Shown: positions 1-6,950, numbered from the stretch's first letter. The stretch: DNA of 12,791 nt from Planctomycetota bacterium (GCA_026692885.1 JAPLNJ010000996.1:1-12791), one strand, 5' to 3'. Notes: generated from the letters alone by a model not told the origin. Made by a program: numbers and translations.

Positions 1-229
1 GGCAGGTTTACCGGGTGTGCCGACCGTCTGAAAGGTGTCCGTCAGCGATGGCTCGATGCGGTCAAGTCACCTGTGGTAACTTGGCCGAAGCGAGCAAGCA
101 CACGACGACCTTTAGGCAGGGCAGTTGCCATGCCATGGCTGACACCCTACCGTACCCGCCTGACCAAATACTACCGGAAAGACCGGGCGGTGGTTTACTT
201 CTTGCGGCAGACGTGGTATTCGGATCCGC
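1..229. other. Unassigned left edge
   Basis: I recognise nothing here with confidence. The plus-strand frame starting at base 1 is open from the window edge to a stop near 345, so it could be the 3' end of a gene that begins outside the window. Its translation is rich in Arg, Trp and Tyr, resembles no family I can name, and in its second half overlaps the better-supported gene at 230-517. An overlapping frame (15-233) is also open. In GC-rich DNA such open frames are common by chance, so no gene is called. Confidence 0.3.
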
Positions 230-517
230 ATGACAAACTCGTACCTCTGCATCATCACCCCACGGGGGCTGGAAACCCTTGTTCTCGAAACCGAGCATGC
301 CGCCCGGTTCCTGTATCGGCGAGTGGAGCGATACCCTGGTGGTGAAGCGATCGCCTGTTGGGCAGTTCTCGACGACAGGACGGCACGTGACGTGACGCAC
401 CACGTCGGTTTTCGGCGATTCCAGGAAGCCCTGGACCAGCTCAACACCCGGGCCGTCCATCTCGGAACGATTCTGCTACCGTTGGCGGACGACGATCTAC
501 TGCAAACTGCCTCCTGA
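230..517 (+). CDS. Hypothetical protein, 95 aa
   Basis: A small unknown protein. The frame has an ATG start, a TGA stop and mostly G or C in third codon positions, like the other real genes in the window. The predicted product mixes a beta-like N-terminus (residues 3-20, 'SYLCIITPRGLETLVLE') with a helix around residues 60-75 ('FRRFQEALDQLNTRAV') and an acidic C-terminus. It has no signal peptide or membrane segment, so it is probably cytosolic. No good Shine-Dalgarno sequence precedes the ATG. The frame is closed upstream by a TGA at 161-163, so the gene cannot extend far to the left. It lies upstream of the recombinase on the same strand but 581 bases away, so an operon is unlikely. It may be cargo or a remnant of the same mobile region. 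I do not recognise the family. Confidence 0.5.
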   Translation: MTNSYLCIITPRGLETLVLETEHAARFLYRRVERYPGGEAIACWAVLDDRTARDVTHHVGFRRFQEALDQLNTRAVHLGTILLPLADDDLLQTAS

Positions 518-806
518 CGCGACTCGGCCGCAATGAAGTGGGCCGCCGGTGCCGCACGAAACTCTGCGTCCCCCTGGCCGCGCAAACAGATGCCGTGTCA
601 GCTCCCGTCCGGCTGCCGAAGCCCACGAAGATGCACCCCCGACTCGTGCTTCTTGCAGATGACAACTCCAGCGACACGACACCTGCCGCACAACGCCCGG
701 CATACCGCGTAACACTCCCCACCTTGTAAACCGCTAATCCCCGTGTGGATTTGACGATTCCGCAGCCGTTCAGAAAGTCGTTGTCCGGTTCCACGTCGTG
801 TGATAC

Positions 807-840
807 GTAGCGACTGATAAAGGACATTATCAGGCGTTAC
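807..840. repeat. 34-bp palindrome, candidate recombinase core site
   Basis: The left arm GTAGCGACTGATAA (807-820) and right arm TTATCAGGCGTTAC (827-840) are inverted repeats matching at 12 of 14 positions. They flank the asymmetric 6-bp spacer AGGACA. The inner halves read ATAA, 6 bp, TTAT, the same layout as Xer/dif-type core sites, where two recombinase monomers bind inverted arms around a 6-bp crossover region. The site lies about 260 bp upstream of the tyrosine recombinase gene. No second copy was found in the window. No T-run follows the right arm, so an intrinsic terminator is less likely. That the recombinase acts here is inference; an operator is the main alternative. Confidence 0.5.
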
Positions 841-1019
841 CACGAGCGGCATCGGCGAGGCCGAAAAACTCACCGGTGAATATTCCGGCAGCCGGACGAT
901 GAGCAAACCAACGGTGGGGCATCGCAAGCAAGTCCGCTATCCACCGAAGCGATGGACGGCGGCGGCAGCTACCGTTCGCCCTGCCGAGTCGTCGCTTGCC
1001 TGGCACAGCAACTGCCGAG

Positions 1020-1051
1020 TTGACATCCGCGGTGACTTGTGTCTTGGACAC
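1020..1051 (+). promoter_or_regulatory. Candidate promoter/operator for recombinase
   Basis: A perfect TTGACA hexamer (1020-1025) is followed by the 13-bp palindrome GTGTCTTGGACAC (1039-1051). Both lie within 80 bp upstream of the recombinase start. No convincing -10 hexamer is found at 16-18 bp spacing, so the promoter call is weak. The palindrome could be an operator or chance. Confidence 0.22.
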
Positions 1052-1098
1052 GCTTGCTACAGCGCCACCCGCAAGCGAGGATAGTCGAGTGAACACAA

Positions 1099-2100
1099 AT
1101 GAATGAGAACGATCAACAATCAGGCCTGCCAACCGCCGCGACGCCGACGCTGACGCCGGTGGCGTTGACTGCCCCTGCCCCTATGCCGAGGTTGGTTGCT
1201 GCAGCCGGTGCCGGCGCCAGGTTCGGTTGGGAAGAGTTCCTTTACGGGCGACTGCGGAATCCGCACACGCGCCGCTCGTACCACCGAGCGGCGAGTCGGT
1301 TTCTGCGGTGGTGCGAGGAACGTGGCCTGGCCTTGCACACGATTGCGCCGGCCCACGTCGGCCATTTCCTCGATGGCCTGCCTGATGCTGTCTCGTCCAA
1401 GAAGGTCTATCTGGCTGCCATCCGGCACCTGTTCGACACCCTGGTCCTGCGGCATGCCGTGGCGCTCAATTCGGCCGCCTCGGTCCGCGCCGAGCGTTAC
1501 CTGGTCGTCGAAGGTAAGACGCCGGAAATCCCCATCGAGCAAGCCCGCCGGTTGCTATCCACCGTTGACACCAGCCACGTCGTAGGGCTTCGCGACCGGG
1601 CGATCATCGCGATGCTGATCTACACGGCGGCCAGGATCGGGGCCGTGGCTAGACTGCGTCTGCAAGACTTGTTTGAGACCGGGGACCAGTACTGCCTCCG
1701 GTTTCTCGACAAGGGCGGTAAGTCCCGCGAGATCCCCGTCCGCCACGACCTGCAGGGCTTTCTGTTCGAGTACCTCACGACGGCGGATCTGTGCGACGCG
1801 CCCAGCGAGTCGCCGCTGTTCCGGTCAGCGATTCGCCGGACGAAGGAGCTAACGGATCTCGGCATGACCGCGGACGACATCGGTCGCATGGTCAAACGCC
1901 GCATGCGTGACGCCGGATTGCCCCGCCGTCTTTCGGCGCATTCGTTCCGGGTCACAACAGTCACCGATCTGCTCGCCCAAGGTGTCCCGCTGGAGGACGT
2001 GCAGCACTTGGCCGGCCACTCGGACCCGCGGACAACGCGGCTTTACGACCGTCGACAGCGGCGGGTAACACGGAATATCGTCGAACGGATTTCGATCTGA
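1099..2100 (+). CDS. Tyrosine recombinase / integrase
   Basis: A site-specific DNA recombinase that cuts and rejoins DNA through a 3'-phosphotyrosine intermediate. All expected catalytic residues are visible in the C-terminal domain: Arg179 (TAARIGA), Lys205 (LDKGGKSR), His281 and Arg284 (SAHSFR), His307 (AGHSDP) and the nucleophile Tyr316 (TTRLYDRR). An N-terminal SAM-like core-binding domain spans about residues 44-125, after a roughly 40-residue Ala/Pro-rich, probably disordered leader. At 333 residues it is slightly longer than XerC/XerD (about 300). It has HSFR where Xer proteins usually have H-x-L-R-H, so it is probably a mobile-element recombinase and not the chromosome-dimer enzyme. 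The ATG at 1099 has only a weak ribosome binding site. The gene looks intact, stands alone, and is flanked by a palindromic site upstream and a truncated hydrolase downstream. The family call is firm; the substrate is unknown. Confidence 0.93.
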   Translation: MNENDQQSGLPTAATPTLTPVALTAPAPMPRLVAAAGAGARFGWEEFLYGRLRNPHTRRSYHRAASRFLRWCEERGLALHTIAPAHVGHFLDGLPDAVSSKKVYLAAIRHLFDTLVLRHAVALNSAASVRAERYLVVEGKTPEIPIEQARRLLSTVDTSHVVGLRDRAIIAMLIYTAARIGAVARLRLQDLFETGDQYCLRFLDKGGKSREIPVRHDLQGFLFEYLTTADLCDAPSESPLFRSAIRRTKELTDLGMTADDIGRMVKRRMRDAGLPRRLSAHSFRVTTVTDLLAQGVPLEDVQHLAGHSDPRTTRLYDRRQRRVTRNIVERISI

Positions 2101-2137
2101 CATAGACGCCGCAGCAGGATATCCCGATTGCATGGCC

Positions 2138-2157
2138 GGGCTGATCTTGATCGGCCC
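2138..2157 (+). terminator. Hairpin with CUUG tetraloop after recombinase
   Basis: GGGCTGAT and ATCGGCCC pair over 8 bp (one G-U) around a CUUG loop, a stable tetraloop class. It begins 38 nt after the recombinase stop. There is no following T-run, so it is at best an unusual terminator. It could equally be an end structure of the element. Confidence 0.35.
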
Positions 2158-2240
2158 CAGGCGCGGTGTATCGCGATGGTGATCGTGTGGAAGGAACGGA
2201 CCTGGGGCGATACGGAGTACTGTGCGGGGCTGGTGCCCTG

Positions 2241-2729
2241 CTCCTTGTTCCACGCCTTCAGTTGGTCGAGCACCGCCCGCAAATCCTGGACGCGGAGCAG
2301 AAAATTCTGCGACGAGGCGGCCTGATTCATCGTGGCCATACGCCGCGCGACGGGCTGGTTTTTTCACACCGAGTTATCGCTGCCGGGGTGTTGGAGAAAG
2401 ACGACCACATAGCCGCGCGCGGACCAGTGATGTCCCAGGTAGCCGCAGCCTTCGCGAGAGCCGCCCAACCCGTGGCTGAATAGCACGACGGGCGCGGGGT
2501 CCTTCGCCGCGGGGAGGTAGACCCGCAACGGGATGTCGCGACTTCGCGCCGGATCCCGAACCGTGAGGTCGCTGGGCGGAACCGCCGATGCGGCAGAAAC
2601 GACAAGCGGATCGCAACCGGGCACCGCCACATGGAACTGCTCACCGGTTCGCACCCTCTCTTGAGCCGGCAGCGCGGCGCAGGCCAGCAGACACAAACCC
2701 AGCAGGCACACATTCATGCTCGTAGGCAT
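2241..2729 (-). pseudogene. Alpha/beta-hydrolase remnant, nonsense mutation plus 3' truncation
   Basis: The N-terminal half of an exported alpha/beta hydrolase (dienelactone-hydrolase/chlorophyllase-like). From the ATG at 2729 (ribosome binding site GGAAAGG about 6 nt before it), a hydrophobic signal peptide of about 22 residues is followed by the fold's characteristic 'VVLFSHGLGGSREG' (oxyanion-hole region) and 'SARGYVVVFLQHPGSD'. The frame is interrupted by TGA at 2366-2364, between 'HPGSDNSV' and 'KNQPVARRMATMNQAASSQN'. Related proteins as I recall them have Trp there, so TGG to TGA is likely. The same frame then continues to look like the family up to 'LDQLKAWNKE' near 2241, where similarity ends. 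The catalytic Ser (G-H-S-x-G), Asp and His regions are missing. They do not occur elsewhere in the window, so this is a broken gene. Its broken end faces the recombinase. Confidence 0.8.
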
Positions 2730-3043
2730 GGGTGCCCTTTCCGTGATTTCGTGATTCCCAGAAATGCGGCCGCGATACGCCCTTAACCCATGTTTCTGGC
2801 AGACGATCCCTGCAAACATGAAACCCCATGCCGCGCAGGAAGTTCCCCCGTCTCGGCCTGTCGTCTTTACCGGGATTCATGCGGCAGCTCTGGCGTAACG
2901 TCGTCGAGACCATACTCCGGCTCATCGGGAACGGTGTCGTCGGGAACGGTGTCGTCGGGAACGGGCTTTCGCGGCGCCGGCGATTGGGGTATCCTGGGGA
3001 CGCTTCCATCATCCCGGCCTGGATTCTCAAAGGAATCTATCGG
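2730..3043. other. Divergent intergenic region
   Basis: Just over 300 bases lie between the divergent hydrolase remnant and the O-methyltransferase, and would hold both promoters. The methyltransferase frame is open back to 2828, but the extension is Arg-rich and contains a tandem-repeat translation (GNGVVGNGVVGNG). The ribosome binding site supports the later start. A partial 15-bp tandem repeat lies at 2926-2964. I saw no clear promoter. Confidence 0.45.
2926..2964. repeat. 15-bp tandem repeat, 2.6 copies
   Basis: The unit CGGGAACGGTGTCGT occurs exactly at 2926-2940 and 2941-2955. A partial third copy (CGGGAACGG) follows at 2956-2964. The unit length is a multiple of three. It probably arose by replication slippage in the untranslated region upstream of the methyltransferase. 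Confidence 0.85.
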
Positions 3044-3721
3044 ATGGACTCGACGGTTTCGAATTCGGCGTTATGGCTTCCCGAAGTACAGGGCGTCCTC
3101 GACCGGCTACACACCTTAGCCGACGCCCATGATGATGCGATCATTCAGCAGGTGCGAGGCGATGGTTCGACCTGGAAATCTGCCAGTTCTGAACAAAAGG
3201 CGACGCTGCTTCGGGACGCGTTGCTGCCGATTCCCAGAAGCGGCGGTCACTTCCTCTACGCGGTGGCACGTTCCATAGCTGCGAAACGCATCGTGGAGTT
3301 CGGCACGTCTTGGGGTGTTTCCACCATCTATTTCGCCGCCGCGCTCCGCGATCTCGGAGGCGGACTGGTGGTTAGCTCTGAGTTGGAGGCCAGCAAGGTC
3401 GCCAAGGCGAAGCAACATCTTGAGGAAGCGGGGCTCTCCAAGTTCGTTGAGATTCGCGCGGGCGATGCGCTCCAGACCTTGCGAGATCCCGGTGGTACGA
3501 TCGATTTGCTGTTTCTGGACGGCTGGAAGGATCTCTACCTTGATGTGCTGAGTCTGGCGTCGCCTTGCCTTCGGCGGGGTTCGGTCGTCTTGGCGGACGA
3601 CGTTTGTCTCTTCCCCGAAGAACTCGCGCCCTATTTGGAGTATGTCCGAAATCCCGCTCACGGATTCGTCTCCGTCACACTCCCGCTCGGTGACGGAATC
3701 GAGTATTCGGTTCGTCTTTAG
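3044..3721 (+). CDS. SAM-dependent O-methyltransferase (COMT-like)
   Basis: A class I methyltransferase that would move a methyl group from S-adenosylmethionine to an acceptor, by family resemblance probably a hydroxyl. Visible elements are the helical N-terminal region, glycine-rich motif I 'VEFGTSWG' (84-91), the acidic residue after strand 2 (Glu113, 'VVSSELE'), motif 'AGDAL' (139-143) and the catalytic/metal-type Asp in 'LLFLDGWKD' (Asp159). A second acidic pair follows in 'VVLADD' (185-186). The 225-residue length is normal for the family. The ATG at 3044 is chosen because AAAGGA lies 9 nt upstream (3029-3034) and the protein then starts just before the recognisable fold. It has no signal peptide, so it is cytosolic. 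The FG-GAP lipoprotein follows 90 bp downstream on the same strand and may be cotranscribed. The acceptor cannot be told from sequence. Confidence 0.85.
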   Translation: MDSTVSNSALWLPEVQGVLDRLHTLADAHDDAIIQQVRGDGSTWKSASSEQKATLLRDALLPIPRSGGHFLYAVARSIAAKRIVEFGTSWGVSTIYFAAALRDLGGGLVVSSELEASKVAKAKQHLEEAGLSKFVEIRAGDALQTLRDPGGTIDLLFLDGWKDLYLDVLSLASPCLRRGSVVLADDVCLFPEELAPYLEYVRNPAHGFVSVTLPLGDGIEYSVRL

Positions 3722-3757
3722 CCGCTGGCACTTGGCCTTCGCAAGTCGTTGAGCGGC
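3721..3757 (+). terminator. Compound hairpin after methyltransferase
   Basis: GCCGCT (3721-3726, sharing the last base of the stop codon) pairs with AGCGGC (3752-3757). Inside it ACTTG pairs with CAAGT around a GCCTTCG loop. No T-run follows, so it may be an mRNA-processing or attenuating structure between two cotranscribed genes and not a full terminator. Confidence 0.3.
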
Positions 3758-3811
3758 AGATAGACTCCGCACTGTGGGGTGCATCGTCCTTTAATCCGAA
3801 CTGAGACTTCC

Positions 3812-6226
3812 ATGCCGATTCTGCTTGTCCCGCGCACGACGGGCCTACTCGCGATCGTCCTGGCACTAACTGTTCTTCCCGGGTGCCGTAAGCCGCGGAC
3901 TTCCGATAGGCCCCCGCAGGCACTGCCCTCCGTCAAGGAGGCACCTCGCGCGGCGGAGGAAGTCCGGCGTTTGATTCAACAGAAGAACCAAGCCATTGCA
4001 GAATTGGAGAGCGAGAAATTCGAGGCGAGCATCGCTCTATTCGAAAAACTTGCGGAGGAGCTTCCGGCCGAGCCGCTGGTCCATACCGACCTTGTGGTCG
4101 CCTACATCCTGCTCTTGAAATCGCCGACCTTCAGCGTGCAGTCTGCAAACTCGGTCTATCGGCGGGCCGTCGAAAAGGCAGAGGAAGCCGTTAGTCACTT
4201 GCTGCAGGTTGCTGGCGACTCTGCCACGAGTCATCTGTTGGCTTCCAAAGTCGCTCGTTTGGTGCCCGACGAACGCCGCTCCCTGGAAGAACTGAACCGA
4301 TCCGTGGACCTGACGCCCGACGATCCGATCCTCTGGTACGAGATGTTTCAAGCCGGACGATATTCGGAGGATGCGGAGATCAAGGCACGGGCAAGGGAGG
4401 GATTGAAACGCACGCACGAGCTGTGGCCTGACAATCTCTCCGTTGTCCGAGAATGTCTGCTCCAGCAAGCCGTGGACCAGGATCCTGCGATCACCGAAAC
4501 GCTTAGGAATGCCCGCACGACGATTGAACCTTTGGTCGAGAGTTCCCCGACGTGGCGGAAATTGAATCTGTTGAGCATGCTCGACCAGACGATCGCCATC
4601 GCTTCGAACCAATCCCTGGACGGGGAAGGGAAGTGGAACACGGTGCTCGCCAAGGTGAGGCCGCTAACGAATGTGCTCAGCGCCGACCATGCGACCCGGA
4701 TCGATCGTCGTCGGATCGATCGCCAAGACGCTGCCGACCCGGGCGAGTTGGCCTTTGTCATACATGACTTCAGTGAGTCTGCCTTGACCACTGCCTCTCC
4801 GGTCTCCAAGGAACTTGGGCCGCCGAGATCCGTGAAATTTGTCCCGCTGCCCAAAGCAAGACAACTGCCCCCGCTGCCGAGAGTACGCGGCGTGGAACTC
4901 GTCGATTTTGATCTGGACGGGCGACTGGATGTCGTGGCCGTCCGTGAACAGACGGTCGAGGTGTACAGTCGAGGAAAGACGGGCGACGATTGGAAATTGC
5001 TCTCCGCCTTCGAGTCGCCCAAGGAGTTGCAAGGCGTGGTGGCGGCTGACCTCGATCGCGATTTTGATTCCACCGCGGCGGGCGGGGTAGGTGGCAGATG
5101 CCCGAACGCCGATTTGGATCTGGTCGCCTACGGTCCCGGCGGCCTGTTGGTTCTGGAGAACAAGCTGGACGAGAAAACGGGCCACCGTTCGCTGCCAATA
5201 GTGCGACAGGCTGCCGCGTTCGAACAACTCCGAAATGTGCTGGCGGTGGCCGTGGTCGATCTGGATCATGACGGGAATCTGGACTTGGTCGTGTCGTTGA
5301 GCGCAGGTATCTCGCTGTGGTTGAATCGGGGCGATGTGACTTTCGAGGATATCAGCGATCGAGCCAGCCTCCCACCCGCGGATTTCCACGCGACCGCCAT
5401 CGTGCCGGTCGATTGGAATCGTGACGGGGACGTGGATGTGTTGCTGGCGGGTCCCTCGTCGAAAACCGCTGGCTGTCTGGCGAACCTTCGGCATGGGCGT
5501 TTTCGCTGGGAACCGTTCTCGGCGGACTACCACGGGTTAAGCGGGGCCAAGGCATTGTGCCTCGCCGATGTGGACGGAAACCGCTCGTGGGATCTGATTG
5601 CTGGCGGAGAACGCGGCGTCACGCTGATGCAAACTGCGACATCAGAGTCCGGGCCGGTGCGATGCCTCAAGTCGAGCGATCTCGGCACGGAAGCTGTGGG
5701 CGGAATGACAACGTGGGATTACGACAACGATGGCCACCTGGACCTACTAGCGTGGGGCCAGGGCAGACTGGTGATCTACCGTGGTGGATCCGATGGCCAG
5801 TTTCACCCGGCGTTGGGACTCGTGGAAGGTCCGCCGACACGTGTCGAAGTCTGTGCGGTCGGCGATCTGGATGGTGACGGAGATTGGGATCTGCTGGTCG
5901 TGGAGCCGGAGCGGCTGGTGTGGTACGCGAATGAGGGAGGCAACGGAAATCATTGGCTTGACGTCGCGTTGCGAGCGGATCCCCATCCCAGCCAGTATCC
6001 CGACTTGGCGGTCAACATGCACGGCATCGGGAGTCTGCTGGAGGTGAAAGTCGGTCCCCTTTGCCAGCGGCAACTGGTGGCCAGATCCACATCGCACTTT
6101 GGTTTGGGTGCCTACTCGCACGCCGATGTGGTACGGATTCTTTGGACGAACAGCACGCCGTGCAACACGATCAATCCCGAGTCCAACCAGTTGCTCTCCA
6201 AGGACCAGAAACACAGGGGAATGTAG
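3812..6226 (+). CDS. FG-GAP/VCBS-repeat lipoprotein with ASPIC/UnbV end
   Basis: An 804-residue exported lipoprotein. The ATG at 3812 gives a textbook lipoprotein signal ending in LPGC (Cys25); a GTG 33 nt earlier (3779) is possible but fits the signal less well. Residues about 40-345 are helical and TPR-like. From about residue 361 come seven FG-GAP/VCBS propeller blades with calcium-type loops such as 'DFDLDGRLD', 'DLDHDGNLD', 'DYDNDGHLD' and 'DLDGDGDWD'. The C-terminus ('HFGLGAYSHADVVRILWTNSTP', about 760-780) is an ASPIC/UnbV segment. Such proteins are abundant in planctomycetes and probably bind ligands or partners at the cell surface; no enzyme activity is evident. Homologues as I recall them continue past this point with 'GSCPYLY...', so the stop after 'KDQKHRGM' suggests a 3' truncation. 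A second copy of its last 108 bp lies at 7495-7602. Confidence 0.88.
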   Translation: MPILLVPRTTGLLAIVLALTVLPGCRKPRTSDRPPQALPSVKEAPRAAEEVRRLIQQKNQAIAELESEKFEASIALFEKLAEELPAEPLVHTDLVVAYILLLKSPTFSVQSANSVYRRAVEKAEEAVSHLLQVAGDSATSHLLASKVARLVPDERRSLEELNRSVDLTPDDPILWYEMFQAGRYSEDAEIKARAREGLKRTHELWPDNLSVVRECLLQQAVDQDPAITETLRNARTTIEPLVESSPTWRKLNLLSMLDQTIAIASNQSLDGEGKWNTVLAKVRPLTNVLSADHATRIDRRRIDRQDAADPGELAFVIHDFSESALTTASPVSKELGPPRSVKFVPLPKARQLPPLPRVRGVELVDFDLDGRLDVVAVREQTVEVYSRGKTGDDWKLLSAFESPKELQGVVAADLDRDFDSTAAGGVGGRCPNADLDLVAYGPGGLLVLENKLDEKTGHRSLPIVRQAAAFEQLRNVLAVAVVDLDHDGNLDLVVSLSAGISLWLNRGDVTFEDISDRASLPPADFHATAIVPVDWNRDGDVDVLLAGPSSKTAGCLANLRHGRFRWEPFSADYHGLSGAKALCLADVDGNRSWDLIAGGERGVTLMQTATSESGPVRCLKSSDLGTEAVGGMTTWDYDNDGHLDLLAWGQGRLVIYRGGSDGQFHPALGLVEGPPTRVEVCAVGDLDGDGDWDLLVVEPERLVWYANEGGNGNHWLDVALRADPHPSQYPDLAVNMHGIGSLLEVKVGPLCQRQLVARSTSHFGLGAYSHADVVRILWTNSTPCNTINPESNQLLSKDQKHRGM
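6119..6226 (+). repeat. Duplicated lipoprotein 3' end, copy 1
   Basis: The last 36 codons of the lipoprotein gene, including the stop, recur at 7495-7602 in the same orientation. There are 16 mismatches in 108 positions (about 85% identity) and no gaps. The block from 'TTGCTCTCCAAGGACCAGAA' into 'ACACAG' is identical in both copies. Confidence 0.9.
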
Positions 6227-6249
6227 ATCGGCCGGCGGCCGTGGGCTCG

Positions 6250-6442
6250 GACTTGCGCCAGTTGCTCGGCGAAATCCACAGCAGTCTTCGGCCAGAGGGG
6301 AGACGCATGGTGGTCGAACCGATTGGACACGTGAAAGCGATGACTTTCAGGCCATGCTCTCCCTTGTCGAGAAAAACGCCTTCGGCGACAAAAGGAGCCT
6401 CACGTTCGCCTGAGCAGAGCGGTGATTCTCGTGAAACACTAA
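6250..6442 (+). pseudogene. C-terminal relic of a SAM methyltransferase
   Basis: The last third of a second, unrelated class I methyltransferase, readable only by switching frames twice. The first segment reads 'DLRQLLGEIHSSLRPEG' and then 'RRMVVEPIGHVK' (the post-motif 'LRPGG' strand region). Near 6337 the frame shifts to 'DDFQAMLSLVEKNAFGDKR'. Near 6393 it shifts back to 'PHVRLSRAVILVKH', ending in TAA at 6440-6442. Together these resemble the usual end of the Methyltransf_11/25 type ('LRPGGRLLVVEP-GHV...FxxxLxxxExAGF...RxSRAxLL'). The two shifts compensate each other, as in a decaying gene. The SAM-binding N-terminal half is missing; the truncated lipoprotein gene sits in its place. Its end overlaps the convergent Rieske-like gene at the stop codons. 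Confidence 0.7.
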
Positions 6443-6921
6443 GACAGGCGAATTACCAAAGTGTTGTCCTCACGAGAGATGGCGTACGTCTTCAGGGGAC
6501 CTTTCGCAAACCCAGAAACCTTCTCGCCATTGGTCCTGAATCGGCTTCCTCCGAGGCTAGCGCACTCGAAGCACATGTCTTCCGCCCGATACTCAACCTC
6601 AACACCGCGATGCGTGCATTTGATGGATGCCGCCACGAAGATATCCTCGGTTTCCCGAACAACAATCAAGGCATCCGGGATACTCGCATCCTGGATCTTG
6701 ACGGCCCCTCCGACCATGGAGAGTTCTGGGACCATGTCAAGGCGTATCCTAATGCGGTTGTCTTTCTCAATGCCATAGGCATCAGCCGCAATACTCGGAG
6801 TAGCGCCCACTCCAGATATAGTCGCCCAGCCTTTTTTCGTACATAGGCAGGCACTCGCCGCGACTGCGGCGACCGCAGTTGCCCCACCAACAAGAAAGGC
6901 TTTTCTGGATATCTTCTTCAC
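6439..6921 (-). CDS. Exported Rieske-like protein with incomplete cluster ligands
   Basis: A 160-residue protein from a GTG start at 6921 with GAAGG 7 nt upstream; a TTG at 6993 would read through the intergenic gap and is less likely. Residues 3-27 ('KISRKAFLVGG' then an Ala-rich core) form a Tat-like signal with Arg-Lys in place of twin Arg, and possibly a lipobox (ASAC, Cys25). The C-terminal Rieske fold shows 'KCTHRGVEVEY' (ligands Cys102, His104), then 'CFECASLGGSRF' and the usual 'GPLKTY' strand. The pattern is C-x-H-x15-C-x-x-Leu: the fourth ligand, normally His at position 123, is Leu, and no His lies nearby. If it folds as usual, a [2Fe-2S] cluster would lack one ligand. It follows the NifX-like gene by 29 nt on the same strand and probably shares its transcript. 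An electron-transfer role is likely by family but doubtful here. Confidence 0.8.
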   Translation of the reverse strand: MKKISRKAFLVGGATAVAAVAASACLCTKKGWATISGVGATPSIAADAYGIEKDNRIRIRLDMVPELSMVGGAVKIQDASIPDALIVVRETEDIFVAASIKCTHRGVEVEYRAEDMCFECASLGGSRFRTNGEKVSGFAKGPLKTYAISREDNTLVIRLS

Positions 6922-6950
6922 GGTCACACCTTCGAGCGTGCAGGATGCAC

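Larger units (their letters stand above)
518..1098. other. Non-coding region upstream of recombinase
   Basis: About 580 bases without a convincing gene. Several frames are open on both strands, but their translations are Arg/Ser/Pro-rich and look like shadows of GC-rich DNA. The stretch holds a 34-bp imperfect palindrome (807-840) and, close to the recombinase start, a TTGACA hexamer and a 13-bp palindrome (1020-1051). Both are listed separately. Its position directly before a tyrosine recombinase fits an attachment-site and promoter region. Confidence 0.5.

Noticed and set aside
760..806. tRNA-like GGTTCCA loop sequence as an integration target
   Set aside because: No pairing T-arm, anticodon arm or acceptor stem can be built around it.
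807..840. The palindrome as the chromosomal dif site
   Set aside because: The nearby recombinase lacks XerC/D hallmarks, and the arms are nearly symmetric, unlike the distinct XerC and XerD arms of dif. A cognate site of the local recombinase is more likely.
2364..2366. Reading the hydrolase TGA as a recoded codon (Trp or selenocysteine)
   Set aside because: TGA is used as a normal stop elsewhere in the window (for example the recombinase and the 230-517 gene), and the hydrolase is missing its catalytic half anyway, so a nonsense mutation is simpler.
2926..2964. Tandem repeats as a CRISPR array
   Set aside because: The units are 15 bp and directly adjacent, with no spacers and no cas genes.
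4037..5533. Minus-strand open frames inside the FG-GAP lipoprotein gene
   Set aside because: They are complements of repeated Asp/Gly-rich blades and show no independent features.
6061..6846. A 261-codon plus-strand frame spanning the lipoprotein end and the Rieske-like gene
   Set aside because: It crosses a recombination junction and lies antisense to the Rieske-like gene. Only a short part of it matches the methyltransferase relic, which needs two frame changes to read through.
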